Shown: positions 8,254 through 16,727, numbered from the stretch's first letter. The stretch is 64,000 nt of DNA from an uncultured Erysipelotrichaceae bacterium (GCA_900315225.1 OMYM01000045.1:1-64000); one strand, 5' to 3'. Made by a program: numbers and translations. The notes: generated by a model from the letters alone, not told the origin.

Positions 8254-9624
8254 ATGAAGAGATTTGAGAATTTTGGTCTGAAAAAGGAGACGATGAACTT
8301 TATCAGGCTTAATGGGTTTAAAGAGCCAACGCCTATTCAGGAAGAAGTGATTCCTGCCGCGCTGCGAGGAAGGGATGTCATTGGCTTGTCGAGCACAGGG
8401 TCAGGAAAGACGCACGCATACTTGATTCCGTTGTTTGAAAAAATCGATGCATCGTTGAATCGTGTGCAAGCAATTGTCACGGCGCCGACTAGGGAGCTGG
8501 CAATTCAGATTCATGGCATGGCCATGTTGATGACAAAGGTCAATCCAGATATTCGGATTCGTTTATTTGTTGGCGGTAGCGATAGGGAAAAGGACGCGCG
8601 CCAGCTTGCGAATGCACAGCCGCATTTGGTTATTGGCACTCCGGGAAGAATGAAGGATATGTTCCTTGATACATCGGTTCTTCGTTGTGATACGGCCAGC
8701 GTCATGGTTGTCGATGAGGCGGACATGACAATGGAGTTCGGCTTCCTTGACGATGTAGATGCCATTGCGGGACGTTTGAAAGATGACTTGCAGATGATGT
8801 CTTTTTCCGCGACAATGCCAGAACAACTGCGACCGTTCATCAGGAAATACATGCATCAGCCGATAACATTTGAAATCGGCGAAAGAGTGAGGTTCAATCC
8901 TGATATTCATCACATTTTGGTTCCTTGCTACCATCATGACTATGCAGAGACAATTTATTCGATTCTCCCTGGATTTCAGCCGTTTGTTTGCTTGATATTC
9001 GCAAACACAAGGAAAGAAGCATCCGAGGTTGCCCAACAACTAAGGGAAAAGGGTTTATCTGTTACTGAGATCCATGGTGACTTGAGCAGTAGGCAGAGGA
9101 AACAGTCGATGAAGGCAATTTCCAATGCGGAAAGGACATTTGTTGTTGCGACTGACTTAGCCGCAAGGGGAATTGACATTGGTGAAGTTACGCATGTTAT
9201 TTCATGTGGCTTCCCAAAAGACCTAGAGTATTATGTTCACCGCGCGGGAAGAACAGGCAGGGCAGGCAGCAGCGGGACTTGCTTTGCGTTGTATAAGGAC
9301 CGCGATGATATGTCCATTCGATCCTTGATGAAACGCGGGATCAAGTTCGATCATATGCGCTACAAGAAATCAGGCTGGCAGAAACTACAGCCATATGGAC
9401 AAAAGCGCGTCAAGAGGGATACCGAAATGGAAAAACAGATCTCTCGCATGATGGCTGGCAAAAAAACAAAGGTGAAGCCTGGATACAAAAAGAAGCGCAA
9501 GGAAGCAATCGAACAATTGCAAAGGAAAAAGAGGCAGGAGTTCATCCGTTCGAAGATCCGTGAACAAAAAAAGGCGATGTACCGTGAAAGGGCACGCCAG
9601 GAAAAGGAGAACGGAAATAAATGA
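8254..9624 (+). CDS. cshB: DEAD-box RNA helicase, CshB-like
   Basis: 456 residues. ATP-dependent RNA helicase core with Q motif (NGFKEPTPIQEEVIP), Walker A STGSGKT near residue 48, DEAD as VDEADMTMEFG, SAT, and the helicase C motif VHRAGRTGRAG. A Lys/Arg-rich tail of about 90 residues after residue 365 probably binds RNA. CshB-type helicases act in cold growth and mRNA turnover. The assignment to CshB rather than a generic DEAD helicase rests on the ispH-helicase-nfo order, which matches yqfP-yqfR-yqfS of Bacillus. AGGTGA lies 5 bases before the ATG. Confidence 0.9.
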   Translation: MKRFENFGLKKETMNFIRLNGFKEPTPIQEEVIPAALRGRDVIGLSSTGSGKTHAYLIPLFEKIDASLNRVQAIVTAPTRELAIQIHGMAMLMTKVNPDIRIRLFVGGSDREKDARQLANAQPHLVIGTPGRMKDMFLDTSVLRCDTASVMVVDEADMTMEFGFLDDVDAIAGRLKDDLQMMSFSATMPEQLRPFIRKYMHQPITFEIGERVRFNPDIHHILVPCYHHDYAETIYSILPGFQPFVCLIFANTRKEASEVAQQLREKGLSVTEIHGDLSSRQRKQSMKAISNAERTFVVATDLAARGIDIGEVTHVISCGFPKDLEYYVHRAGRTGRAGSSGTCFALYKDRDDMSIRSLMKRGIKFDHMRYKKSGWQKLQPYGQKRVKRDTEMEKQISRMMAGKKTKVKPGYKKKRKEAIEQLQRKKRQEFIRSKIREQKKAMYRERARQEKENGNK

Positions 9625-10472
9625 TCATTGGCTGCCATGTACAAATGAAAGCGCCGAAATTTTTGGAGGGAAGCGTTGAAGAGGCTCTTTCCTATAAGGC
9701 AAATGCGCTGATGCTGTATACTGGAGCACCTCAGAATACGAAACGGCGTGACATCAGTGAACTGCATATCGCGCAAGCGCGGGAATTGATGAAAAAAAAC
9801 GATATTCCAATGGAACGCATGATCATTCACGCGCCTTATGTCATCAATCCCGCCAATTCTGTGAAGCCAGAAGTGGCGGAGCTTGCGGTATCAATGCTTT
9901 CAGGCGAGCTGAAGCGCATGGAGGCTATTGGCGCTAGATACCTTGTCCTGCATCCTGGCTCGTATACCACGACTGACCTAGATACTGGGATAAATACAAT
10001 TATTACGCGTTTGAATGAAGTGGTGGTTCCTGGGAACATTGTCATATGCCTGGAAACCATGGCTGGGAAGGGCAGCGAATGTGGCTATCGCTTTGAACAT
10101 TTGGCACATATATTGGAAAACTTAAACCAACAGGAGCGTTACGGTGTTTGCTTTGATACATGCCATGTGAATGACGCTGGCTATGATTTGCGCTGTTTTG
10201 ACGATGTCTTGAATGAGTTCGACCGTGTGATTGGTCTACGGCATCTTCATGTCGTGCATTTGAATGATTCCAAGAATGCGCTGGGAGCGCGCAAGGACAG
10301 GCATGCAAACATAGGCGAGGGAACGATTGGATTTGATGTCTTGCGCGCCATTGCAATGGATGAGCGCCTTGCGGATGTGCCAAAGATTCTCGAAACTCCC
10401 TATATTGATGGACAAGCCCCTTACGGAAGAGAAATCGAGATGTTGCGAAGCGGGAGATATGACCCTGTCTAA
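9621..10472 (+). CDS. nfo: Endonuclease IV (AP endonuclease)
   Basis: 283 residues, usual size. Zinc-dependent TIM-barrel enzyme that cuts DNA 5' to abasic sites in base excision repair. Family signatures are visible: HAPYVINPAN, LVLHPGSYT, CLETMAGKGSE, GVCFDTCHVNDAGYD, HLNDSKN, RHANIGEGTIG and ILETP, supplying the His/Asp/Glu metal ligands. The ATG overlaps the cshB stop by 4 bp and AAGGAG lies upstream inside cshB, so the two genes are co-translated. Confidence 0.97.
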   Translation: MIIGCHVQMKAPKFLEGSVEEALSYKANALMLYTGAPQNTKRRDISELHIAQARELMKKNDIPMERMIIHAPYVINPANSVKPEVAELAVSMLSGELKRMEAIGARYLVLHPGSYTTTDLDTGINTIITRLNEVVVPGNIVICLETMAGKGSECGYRFEHLAHILENLNQQERYGVCFDTCHVNDAGYDLRCFDDVLNEFDRVIGLRHLHVVHLNDSKNALGARKDRHANIGEGTIGFDVLRAIAMDERLADVPKILETPYIDGQAPYGREIEMLRSGRYDPV

Positions 10473-10560
10473 AATAACATCATGAAGATTCATAACGTGG
10501 CAAAGACGTTTTGTAATAATCTGGCGCACTAGAAAGAAACAAAAGGATTGAAATAAGCTA

Positions 10561-10597
10561 AGAAAACAGGAGGCGATGAATCCTGTTTTCTTTTTTT
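10561..10597 (+). terminator. Rho-independent terminator of cshB-nfo
   Basis: AGAAAACAGGA (10561-10571) pairs with TCCTGTTTTCT (10581-10591), followed by a T run. Confidence 0.9.
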
Positions 10598-10599
10598 AA

Positions 10600-11118
10600 A
10601 TGAAATTTTAATTATGCGTCTTGTTGTTGCGGTTTTCTCGTGGTTATTTCGTTATCCAATGAGAAAAGAATGATCGAGATACCTTCGCAGTAAGCATCTT
10701 TTTGTCTGATGTCAAAGTACTTGTAATCATGACGAGATAAGGTTGCACGCACGGAGTCCCATTTTGGAAAAATCCGCTTCCAGCATACTCGCGGCGCTCA
10801 GCCTACATCTGCGCAACTCCACGGGTCCCTCATTCACAGGTGACACCCTGCTGGAAGAAATTGCTGCGGGAATCGAGCGGTTGTTGGAGATTGAAAAGGG
10901 TGGGGAAAGCGCGCTATTTCTGCTGCAAGTAAACAGTTTTATCCTACGTTCTCGGGAAAGGATAAGTTACATCGTCCTTGGTGCGCTGGACTTCGTGACA
11001 AAGGTGATGTTTGTGATGGACAACGCAAGATACCAGATGTACAATCCAGTCCCATGTCATTGCGCTTTTGCCTGACCGAATATAGGATTCATTTTTCCAG
11101 TTTATTTTGCTGCATAAA
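10600..11118. other. Gene-free block with long conflicting open frames, possible relic or structured element
   Basis: This lies between the terminators of nfo and ispG and holds no complete gene I can defend. The plus strand has a 110-codon frame from a TTG at 10743 with no ribosome site. The minus strand has a frame ending LRACNLISS and a partly overlapping frame containing YKYFDIRQKDAYCEGISI and running to a stop near 10617, which would need a frameshift to join. All look protein-like in part but none has a start signal. A decayed gene or a conserved non-coding element could explain it. Confidence 0.4.
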
Positions 11119-11120
11119 AG

Positions 11121-11150
11121 AGAAAAGCCGGGAGCTTTCCCGGCTTGTTA
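11121..11150 (-). terminator. Terminator of ispG
   Basis: AGCCGGGA and TCCCGGCT (11126-11145) form a perfect hairpin around a GCTT loop. The A-rich stretch at lower coordinates gives the U tract on the minus strand. Confidence 0.85.
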
Positions 11151-11161
11151 TGCGTTTTCTG

Positions 11162-12238
11162 TCAGTGTGCGAGTTTGTTTTTCTCTGCCAGAATCACGTT
11201 GATTTCATTGACGAGTGCATCGTAAAGTTCATCGGTCGGCACAGTGCGCAGGATTTCCCCGTTGCGGAAAAGAATTCCTCCGTCTTTGGCACCTGCAATT
11301 CCGATATCTGCGCGCCCAGCCTCTTGGATGCCGTTGACAGGGCAGCCCATGATGGCAACAGTGATGTCGGCGCGCAATGTTGCGAGGAATTCTTCTGCTT
11401 TTCTCACGATCGGCAACATGTCATATTGGATGCGCCCGCATGTCGGACAAGCGATCAAATCTGGGACATTATCGATCAAGTCAAAGCATTTTAACAATTG
11501 TTTTCCAATGATCAGTTCGTCTCTTGGCGGACCAGACACGGATACGCGAATGGTATCGCCGATTCCTTCGTGCAACAATGTTCCAAGCGCGGCGGAGGAT
11601 TTCACTGCGCTCGATGTAAAGCCGCCGGCTTCTGTGACACCAAGGTGAAGTGGGTAGGGGAATTCTTTTGCGGCTGCCTCATACGCCTCAATCGTCAGGG
11701 CAACGTTGCTTGATTTAAACGACAGGCAGATATCGTAGAAGCCAAGATCCTCAAGAATCTTGACATGCCGTTTTGCGCTGTCGATCATTGCCTCCGCGCA
11801 AGGTTTGCCATATTTCTGGAGAAATTGTTTCTCAAGGGAACCGCCGTTGATTCCGATGCGGATCGGGACATGTTTTTCTTGGCATTTCCTGACAACAGCC
11901 TCCGTGTGGGCAGCGGAACCGATGTTTCCCGGATTGATTCGGATTGCCTCGACCCCTTGGTCGAGGGCGATCAGCGCAAGCAAGTGATTGAAATGTATGT
12001 CTGCCACTATTGGAATGTGGACTCCATTGCGGATTGCTGATATGGCGGATGCATCCTGTTCATCCAGCACGGCAATCCTGGCGATTTCGCAGCCATGTGC
12101 TTCTAGATCGTTGATCATCTCGATACTTGCCTCGACATCCTTGGCAGGTACATTTGTCATTGACTGAAGCACGCAGCGGTTTTGGCTACCAATCTGCACG
12201 TTTCCAACAAATATTGGACGGGTTTCTGTTCTTTTCAT
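11162..12238 (-). CDS. ispG: 4-hydroxy-3-methylbut-2-en-1-yl diphosphate synthase
   Basis: 358 residues, the short bacterial IspG/GcpE form. It reductively opens the MEcPP ring in the MEP pathway using a 4Fe-4S cluster. Cluster cysteines are seen in DLIACPTCGR and VAIMGCPVNG. The N-terminus carries the IspG signature VGNVQIGSQNRCVLQSMTN. The ATG follows AGGTCT-type sequence with GGCGGAGG slightly further out. It is followed by its own terminator. The comG operon lies upstream on the same strand, about 100 bp away. Confidence 0.96.
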   Translation of the reverse strand: MKRTETRPIFVGNVQIGSQNRCVLQSMTNVPAKDVEASIEMINDLEAHGCEIARIAVLDEQDASAISAIRNGVHIPIVADIHFNHLLALIALDQGVEAIRINPGNIGSAAHTEAVVRKCQEKHVPIRIGINGGSLEKQFLQKYGKPCAEAMIDSAKRHVKILEDLGFYDICLSFKSSNVALTIEAYEAAAKEFPYPLHLGVTEAGGFTSSAVKSSAALGTLLHEGIGDTIRVSVSGPPRDELIIGKQLLKCFDLIDNVPDLIACPTCGRIQYDMLPIVRKAEEFLATLRADITVAIMGCPVNGIQEAGRADIGIAGAKDGGILFRNGEILRTVPTDELYDALVNEINVILAEKNKLAH

Positions 12239-12339
12239 TGACTAGACCTCCGCCTTTGATTATATACCAGAAGGTTGGCTAATCCAGAACGAGATTATAC
12301 CAGTTGTTTTTCTCAATGGCATTTTCACATAAGCACAGT

Positions 12340-12720
12340 TTATTCCACGGTAACAATGCGTGAAGATTCATAGTCAATCAATGCACCTGTGACTGGATCA
12401 AAGGTGATATCCAGGGCTTGGACAAGCTCTGAGTTAATCGTGCAGTAGATTGTTGTTCCTGTCGCCTGTAGGCTGTACATAATTCCGTGCGCAGTGTAAA
12501 ATCCATCTTCGAGTTCGTTTTGTTCGATCATGCAGCGGATATCGTTAATGACGGCACTTTCAACAATAAAGCAATCCTTGGCAATCTGGATGTTCATGGC
12601 TGTCTTTGCACGTCTTTGGTCATTGATCATGACAATGGAGACAATGGACATGCAGTAAAGCAGCATTGAAAGAAAATACACACTGATGAAACCCTTATTG
12701 GCCGATGAGAGCTTTTTCAT
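12340..12720 (-). CDS. comGG: ComGG-like minor pseudopilin
   Basis: 126 residues, last gene of the seven-gene com pilus operon. The N-terminus has the KGF processing context (SANKGFISVYFLSML) and one hydrophobic helix, but lacks Glu at position +5 of the mature protein, where Tyr is found. Absence of Glu5 is typical of tip-complex subunits of the GspK/ComGG kind. Assignment depends on position as well as the prepilin start, because ComGG sequences are poorly conserved. It overlaps comGF by 26 bp. Confidence 0.75.
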   Translation of the reverse strand: MKKLSSANKGFISVYFLSMLLYCMSIVSIVMINDQRRAKTAMNIQIAKDCFIVESAVINDIRCMIEQNELEDGFYTAHGIMYSLQATGTTIYCTINSELVQALDITFDPVTGALIDYESSRIVTVE

Positions 12721-13102
12721 ATGTCTTGCCTTCCCTTTCGTACTTCATCATTAACAAGCCTTGTGAATAGTAGAAACTGGCATAGTCTATGTCACTGACA
12801 AATATTTGTGTCCCAGGTTGGATGATCAGATTTCGGTTTACATTTGACAGGCGCATCTCGCGTGTCTGGTAGGTAAAATATACCACATTGCCATTGGTCT
12901 CAATGTCATAGCTTAGCAGAAGGACACGGCGTAGTTGCATTAAGGCGATTTCATCCTGGAGCGTTTGGTCGAATTTCAATGTTCCTGATAATACCGCGAT
13001 GCATACAATGCATGCTGGTATCAGCAGGCACGCGATCAAAAGCGTCAACAAGAACTCGGTCAGTACGGATCCTCTTCTTCCCCAGCTTCGCATAGTCCGC
13101 AC
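12695..13102 (-). CDS. comGF: ComGF-like minor pseudopilin
   Basis: 135 residues. An N-terminal prepilin-like segment (RRGSVLTEFLLTLLIACLL) has Gly before the cleavage point and Glu at +5. The C-terminal half is beta-rich, with FVSDIDYASFYYS near the end, as in ComGF. It is probably a minor subunit of the transformation pilus. It overlaps comGE upstream by 43 bp and comGG downstream by 26 bp, a tight packing typical of this operon. Confidence 0.78.
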   Translation of the reverse strand: MRTMRSWGRRGSVLTEFLLTLLIACLLIPACIVCIAVLSGTLKFDQTLQDEIALMQLRRVLLLSYDIETNGNVVYFTYQTREMRLSNVNRNLIIQPGTQIFVSDIDYASFYYSQGLLMMKYEREGKTYEKALIGQ

Positions 13103-13284
13103 CTTGAATGGCTTGACAATTCTGCATTGAAAGATTCATCGGAATAATTGATGTTTTCGATAATTCTGTCGTGCATTCCAACATGTACCCGCACGGCAGC
13201 CGATACCAAGACGGCAAGGATTGCAACGCAAAGAATGGATATCAGCGCATCTACGAGCAGAAATCCCTTTTTAACGGAATACAA
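13060..13284 (-). CDS. comGE: ComGE-like minor pseudopilin, short
   Basis: 74 residues. The start KKGFLLVDALISILCVAIL is a class III prepilin signal with Asp instead of Glu at +5. Only about 35 residues follow the membrane helix, making this a very small pseudopilin. Role inferred from position between comGD and comGF. The C-terminus (GEEEDPY) is acidic and overlaps the comGF start. Confidence 0.72.
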   Translation of the reverse strand: MYSVKKGFLLVDALISILCVAILAVLVSAAVRVHVGMHDRIIENINYSDESFNAELSSHSRCGLCEAGEEEDPY

Positions 13285-13600
13285 GCCTACCTCCTCCTAG
13301 CTCAACAACGATTGCTCTTCCCCGGGCGCCAAGGATCAATGTCTTGGCACTGGAAACGTTTCCCTTGTTGTTGAAGGAACAAACTGGCATTGGCTCCTCT
13401 GGGTCGTTGTATGTAATGGGAAGAGCAGAAGCCAATGCCTGGCTTTGCGCATGCAGATAGCCGTTAGGAAAAAGATAATATGCGCTCTCCGCTGTGTAGA
13501 AAATCGGCGAACACATGACAAAGAGAAGTGAGAGGCAAGCGACAACCACGCACATTTCAATCATTGTGAATCCTTTATTCAACATATGCATGCCCGTCAA
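13271..13600 (-). CDS. comGD: ComGD-like pseudopilin
   Basis: Up to 109 residues. The prepilin motif NKGFTMIEMCVVVACLSLL has the conserved Gly, Phe and Glu+5. In-frame ATGs at 13600, 13591 and 13585 all precede the motif; no clear ribosome site distinguishes them, and all lie inside the end of comGC, so translation is probably coupled. Expected to be a minor subunit of the competence pseudopilus. Confidence 0.8.
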   Translation of the reverse strand: MTGMHMLNKGFTMIEMCVVVACLSLLFVMCSPIFYTAESAYYLFPNGYLHAQSQALASALPITYNDPEEPMPVCSFNNKGNVSSAKTLILGARGRAIVVELGGGRLVFR

Positions 13601-13868
13601 TGATTACGATGGAGTGCGAACCATCGCATGTAAGCTGATCATCGGTCATCAAGCCTGCGCTAACAAGGTCAGCAATGGAACCTGGGTATTCGCCATATTC
13701 AAGCTTGTATTGAAGGATGGCAGAATCCGCAACCTTTTCCAGTGCCTTGCAGCCTTTATTGTTGACAATCGACAGCGTCTTCTGGATATTTGGCACAGTC
13801 AAAAGAAACAGCACGGAGATGATCAGGACGACAATCGTCATTTCAAGCAATGTAAAACCCTTCTTCAT
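13575..13868 (-). CDS. comGC: ComGC major competence pseudopilin
   Basis: 97 residues, close to other ComGC proteins. The start MKKGFTLLEMTIVVLIISVL is a classic type IV prepilin signal: a short basic leader, cut after Gly, then N-methyl-Phe and Glu at +5. The rest includes two Cys residues (CKALEK and LTCDG) that could form the intramolecular disulfide known in ComGC. It is the main subunit of the transformation pilus and would be matured by the prepilin peptidase at 47.1-47.6 kb. Confidence 0.93.
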   Translation of the reverse strand: MKKGFTLLEMTIVVLIISVLFLLTVPNIQKTLSIVNNKGCKALEKVADSAILQYKLEYGEYPGSIADLVSAGLMTDDQLTCDGSHSIVIIDGHAYVE

Positions 13869-13879
13869 GTAAAACCTCC

Positions 13880-14956
13880 TTATATGTTTTGAAGAATGCT
13901 CATTGGCGCCATCAGGATCTGGTAGACAATCACCAATACAATGCCGACGGCGCTGTAGGAAATAAGCTGCGCTATGCGCGAAAAGCGCTGGATCATGGCC
14001 TTGGTGCGCGCAGAAGCCATTTCCAAATATCCTTCGAGCATGGTTGCGCAGTCTGAGGAATATAACGCGATGCGTAGGAATTTTGTCAGTCGTTTCTCTA
14101 TGAAATGAGAATCGACAGCTTCAACGAATGCTTCTCCTCCCATGAACATATCATCCAGTTCAGATGCAATCAGAGAGGTCAAGGGCTTTCCCTGCATGTT
14201 TTTCAAAATCCCCATCGCGTCAATTGTTGAAGTCCCTGCCCGCAGGAATTCAATGTAGAAACGAACAAATTCCACGGAAGCGTACTGACATAGTAGTGAA
14301 TCGGGCAGCGTTTGGCTGAGCAAACGATATGTCGAGGCTATCCTGGATGGTGTCAATGCCAAGGCGCATGCTATCATGCATAAAGTCAAGGCAATCAGAA
14401 GTATCGGAAACAAGATCCTCATAACGGAGGCTAGTGTCTCGTATTGGCTTACCCCAGAATTAAATACTCGCAACAAAGAAACCATGCGTGGGAGAATGAA
14501 TAGGCTAAACAGCCACATGCCAAGGAACATTCCCCCCAGCAACAAAAGTGGATATACAATTCCTTGCGCCAATTCTTTTTTTCTTTGTGTTTCCTCGTCT
14601 GTAATCTTGACAGAAATCGAAAGACTTTCTAGGAAAGGGAGATACAGGATGAAGCCTTCGAAGTAAGAACAATAGCGCGTTGGACAATACAGATGGAAGA
14701 ACGAGGGCAAAGGTTCGCCTGAAGCAAGTCTTTCGCGGATTTCATCGAAAACAGCGCAATTTGTTTCGTCTTTGAGAACATCCATGGCTTCCTGTAGGGA
14801 GAAACCGTTGTGCATCAAAGAAATGATTCCCTTGAAGCTGGTTTCATCAATTGAGGTCCCTTTCCGCTTGTTCCAGGGAAATATGACCGTTTGCCAATGC
14901 TTGTCGAATACGGTCTTCAAGTCGGACGAACCGTTGGCTTGTGTGCTTGTTGTCAA
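13880..14956 (-). CDS. comGB: ComGB polytopic pilus assembly protein
   Basis: 358 residues from the TTG at 14956. GspF/PilC-family inner-membrane platform with two GspF domains and three clear membrane helices (about residues 130-155, 180-200 and 335-355). The start lies 110 bp inside comGA. A strong GGAGGTGA sits within comGA about 11 bases before the TTG, and no other canonical start is better placed. Conserved sequence recognisable as ComGB begins near FPWNKRKGTSIDETSF, so the first 25 residues are less certain. It works with the ComGA ATPase. Confidence 0.88.
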   Translation of the reverse strand: MTTSTQANGSSDLKTVFDKHWQTVIFPWNKRKGTSIDETSFKGIISLMHNGFSLQEAMDVLKDETNCAVFDEIRERLASGEPLPSFFHLYCPTRYCSYFEGFILYLPFLESLSISVKITDEETQRKKELAQGIVYPLLLLGGMFLGMWLFSLFILPRMVSLLRVFNSGVSQYETLASVMRILFPILLIALTLCMIACALALTPSRIASTYRLLSQTLPDSLLCQYASVEFVRFYIEFLRAGTSTIDAMGILKNMQGKPLTSLIASELDDMFMGGEAFVEAVDSHFIEKRLTKFLRIALYSSDCATMLEGYLEMASARTKAMIQRFSRIAQLISYSAVGIVLVIVYQILMAPMSILQNI

Positions 14957-15830
14957 AGTAATAATTCACCTCCTTTCTATCCATGATCTCGAAAATGCAA
15001 GTCCTTCTACCATCAGGCATATCGTAAAGGCGTTGGTTGGATATTCCGCGCACGACATCCTTCAACTGGTAGTCCTCGACGCCAAGGTCCATCATCCTAT
15101 GAAGCGCTGAAATGCAAGAGGAGCTGTGAAGGCTTGTCACAACCAGATGACCTGTCAAGGCACATCGCATTGCCATCTGCGCTGCAGTTGTGTCACGGAT
15201 CTCGCCAATCATCACAATGTCGGGATCGTGTCGCATTAGCTGTCGGATTCCTTCGGCGTATGAGAAACCCTGCCTCTCGTTGATCTGAAGTTGAACATAG
15301 TTGCTGTTGAACACTTCTACAGGATCTTCCAAGGTAAAGATTTTCTTGCCCGTTGTTTCGTTAAGGATTGTGTATAGCGTGGTGGTTTTTCCCGAGCCAG
15401 TGGGACCAGAGAAAATAAACATGCCATCGCGATGGTTGGTGATTTGCTTGAGCCAGGAAGTTGTTTCTGGATCAAGCGAAAGATCCATGCTAGAGATATC
15501 GGAATGGTTGTTCAAGATACGCAAGACGCCGCTGGTCATGTGGTAGCTTGAGACGAGTGAAAATCGCAATGATATCGCATGTCCATCCACTGTTTGTTCA
15601 AACCTTCCCGTCTGTGGCTCGATCGTGTTTGAAATATCAAGGTTGGAACGGTACATGAGATATCGGAAAAAGCGCACATCGTTTTCCTTTTCACGCAATT
15701 GCTTGATTTCATCGTGGACACGCATCTCGATTTTGATTTCAGAGCTGTTTAGGTCGCCGATGCTGAAATGAATGTCGGTCACGTTGTATTGCAAGGCAAT
15801 GCGCAGGATCTCATCTAATCTTTCATTCAT
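14847..15830 (-). CDS. comGA: ComGA traffic ATPase of the competence pilus
   Basis: 327 residues. GspE/PilB-family assembly ATPase: N-terminal domain, Walker A GPTGSGKTTTLYTIL, Asp box with Walker B HDPDIVMIGEIRDT, and the His box TSLHSSS. It powers pseudopilus assembly on the cytoplasmic side. The ATG at 15830 (MNERLDEIL) has GGAGGAC 7 bases upstream; an earlier in-frame start at 15878 would fall in the preceding terminator. First gene of comGA-GB-GC-GD-GE-GF-GG, which looks complete and intact. Confidence 0.95.
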   Translation of the reverse strand: MNERLDEILRIALQYNVTDIHFSIGDLNSSEIKIEMRVHDEIKQLREKENDVRFFRYLMYRSNLDISNTIEPQTGRFEQTVDGHAISLRFSLVSSYHMTSGVLRILNNHSDISSMDLSLDPETTSWLKQITNHRDGMFIFSGPTGSGKTTTLYTILNETTGKKIFTLEDPVEVFNSNYVQLQINERQGFSYAEGIRQLMRHDPDIVMIGEIRDTTAAQMAMRCALTGHLVVTSLHSSSCISALHRMMDLGVEDYQLKDVVRGISNQRLYDMPDGRRTCIFEIMDRKEVNYYFDNKHTSQRFVRLEDRIRQALANGHISLEQAERDLN

Positions 15831-15843
15831 AAAAGTCCTCCTG

Positions 15844-15869
15844 TCTATACATTCCCTTGCCAATGGCAA
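15844..15869 (-). promoter_or_regulatory. com operon promoter region with 13-bp palindrome
   Basis: Between the upstream terminator and comGA lies the palindrome TTGCCAATGGCAA (15857-15869) and, nearer the gene on the minus strand, TATAGA (15849-15844). The half-site TTGCCA would be only 14 bp from TATAGA, too close for a normal -35. The palindrome may therefore be an activator or repressor site. No ComK box or streptococcal cin-box is evident. Confidence 0.4.
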
Positions 15870-15875
15870 AACCCC

Positions 15876-15912
15876 CAAAAAAAATAAAAAAAAGAGGAAG
15901 CCGAGGGCTTCC
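15876..15912 (-). terminator. Terminator between the metallo-beta-lactamase gene and comGA
   Basis: GGAAGCC (15896-15902) and GGCTTCC (15906-15912) with a three-base loop, followed on the minus strand by a long U tract. Confidence 0.88.
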
Positions 15913-15928
15913 GAATCTTGTGATTGGA

Positions 15929-16516
15929 TTATTTTAGATATGGATTGAGCAACAGCTCTTGGGATAGCGTGCTTTCTGGTCCATGTCCAGGATGGATGAT
16001 AAGATCATGGCGCAAAGACTTTAATCGTTCCAATGATTCTTTCATCTGCTGCTCGTCGCCAGAATATAGGTCGGTGCGACCGATGTCTTGGGCAAACAAT
16101 GTGTCCCCAGTGAATAAATGGCTTCGTATCTGTAGGCAGACGCTGCCTGCTGTGTGTCCTGGCGTATGCAAGACTTTGACAAGAAAGCGGCCAATTGGTG
16201 TCTCGGGTTCATAGGCAGAAAGAGGCGAGTAGATTGGTGTGCCGCCAAATGCGGCAGCATTGCCAAGGCATAGCGTCATATCCAAAGGATGAATGTACAC
16301 TGGACAATGGAATAGGTCCACTAGATCATCGGTCGCGAATGTGTGATCCTTGTGACCATGTGTCAGGCATATCCCGTCCACCGTTTCGTTTGGCGCAAGG
16401 AGCGCAAGTATATCCTTTAGACGTGCGCCAGGATCGATGATGAGCGCATGTTTCTTGTCATGTAGAACGTAAGTGTTTTCATCGTCCAGCCCCTTTGGCG
16501 TCATACTTAGCTTCAT
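15929..16516 (-). CDS. Metallo-beta-lactamase-fold hydrolase, YqgX/glyoxalase II-like
   Basis: 195 residues. The zinc motif THGHKDH (about residues 52-58), a later HTPGHTAGS, FTGDTLF and HPGHGPES give all ligands of the glyoxalase II-type fold, and the protein ends soon after, so the extra substrate domain of true GloB is missing. Likely a thioester hydrolase of unknown substrate. In Bacillus, yqgX also neighbours the comG operon, which supports orthology. No strong ribosome site is seen; translation may follow from rpmG transcription. Confidence 0.87.
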   Translation of the reverse strand: MKLSMTPKGLDDENTYVLHDKKHALIIDPGARLKDILALLAPNETVDGICLTHGHKDHTFATDDLVDLFHCPVYIHPLDMTLCLGNAAAFGGTPIYSPLSAYEPETPIGRFLVKVLHTPGHTAGSVCLQIRSHLFTGDTLFAQDIGRTDLYSGDEQQMKESLERLKSLRHDLIIHPGHGPESTLSQELLLNPYLK

Positions 16517-16517
16517 G

Positions 16518-16552
16518 TAAACAAAAAAATAACCGTGTTAAGGTTATTTCTT
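16518..16552 (-). terminator. Possible terminator or attenuator at the end of rpmG
   Basis: On the minus strand AATAACC and GGTTATT pair across a seven-base loop, followed by a U run. The hairpin overlaps the rpmG stop codon. Confidence 0.7.
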
Positions 16553-16696
16553 CTCCTTGTGCTGGGTCATTTTATTGCAGCGTGGGCAATACTTTTTAAG
16601 TTCCATCTTTTCAGGATGCTTGCGCTTGTTCCTTGTACCGATGTAATTTTCCTCACCGCATACTGTGCACTTGAAAGTGATGTTGTCTCTAGCCAT
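16544..16696 (-). CDS. rpmG: 50S ribosomal protein L33
   Basis: 50 residues, [18 protein letters not shown] at the start and KYCPRCNK near the end. The two CxxC pairs make this the zinc-binding C+ form of L33. AGGAGGT precedes the ATG. The gene is followed by a hairpin overlapping its stop codon and then the metallo-beta-lactamase gene. A second, zinc-free L33 copy elsewhere in the genome would be common in this phylum. Confidence 0.96.
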   Translation of the reverse strand: MARDNITFKCTVCGEENYIGTRNKRKHPEKMELKKYCPRCNKMTQHKEKK

Positions 16697-16727
16697 GAGA
16701 TTACCTCCTGATTAATACGCATTGAAG

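Noticed and set aside
10743-11075. 110-codon plus-strand frame after nfo
   Set aside because: Starts at TTG without a ribosome site and overlaps equally plausible minus-strand frames, so it is described as part of an unexplained block rather than as a gene.
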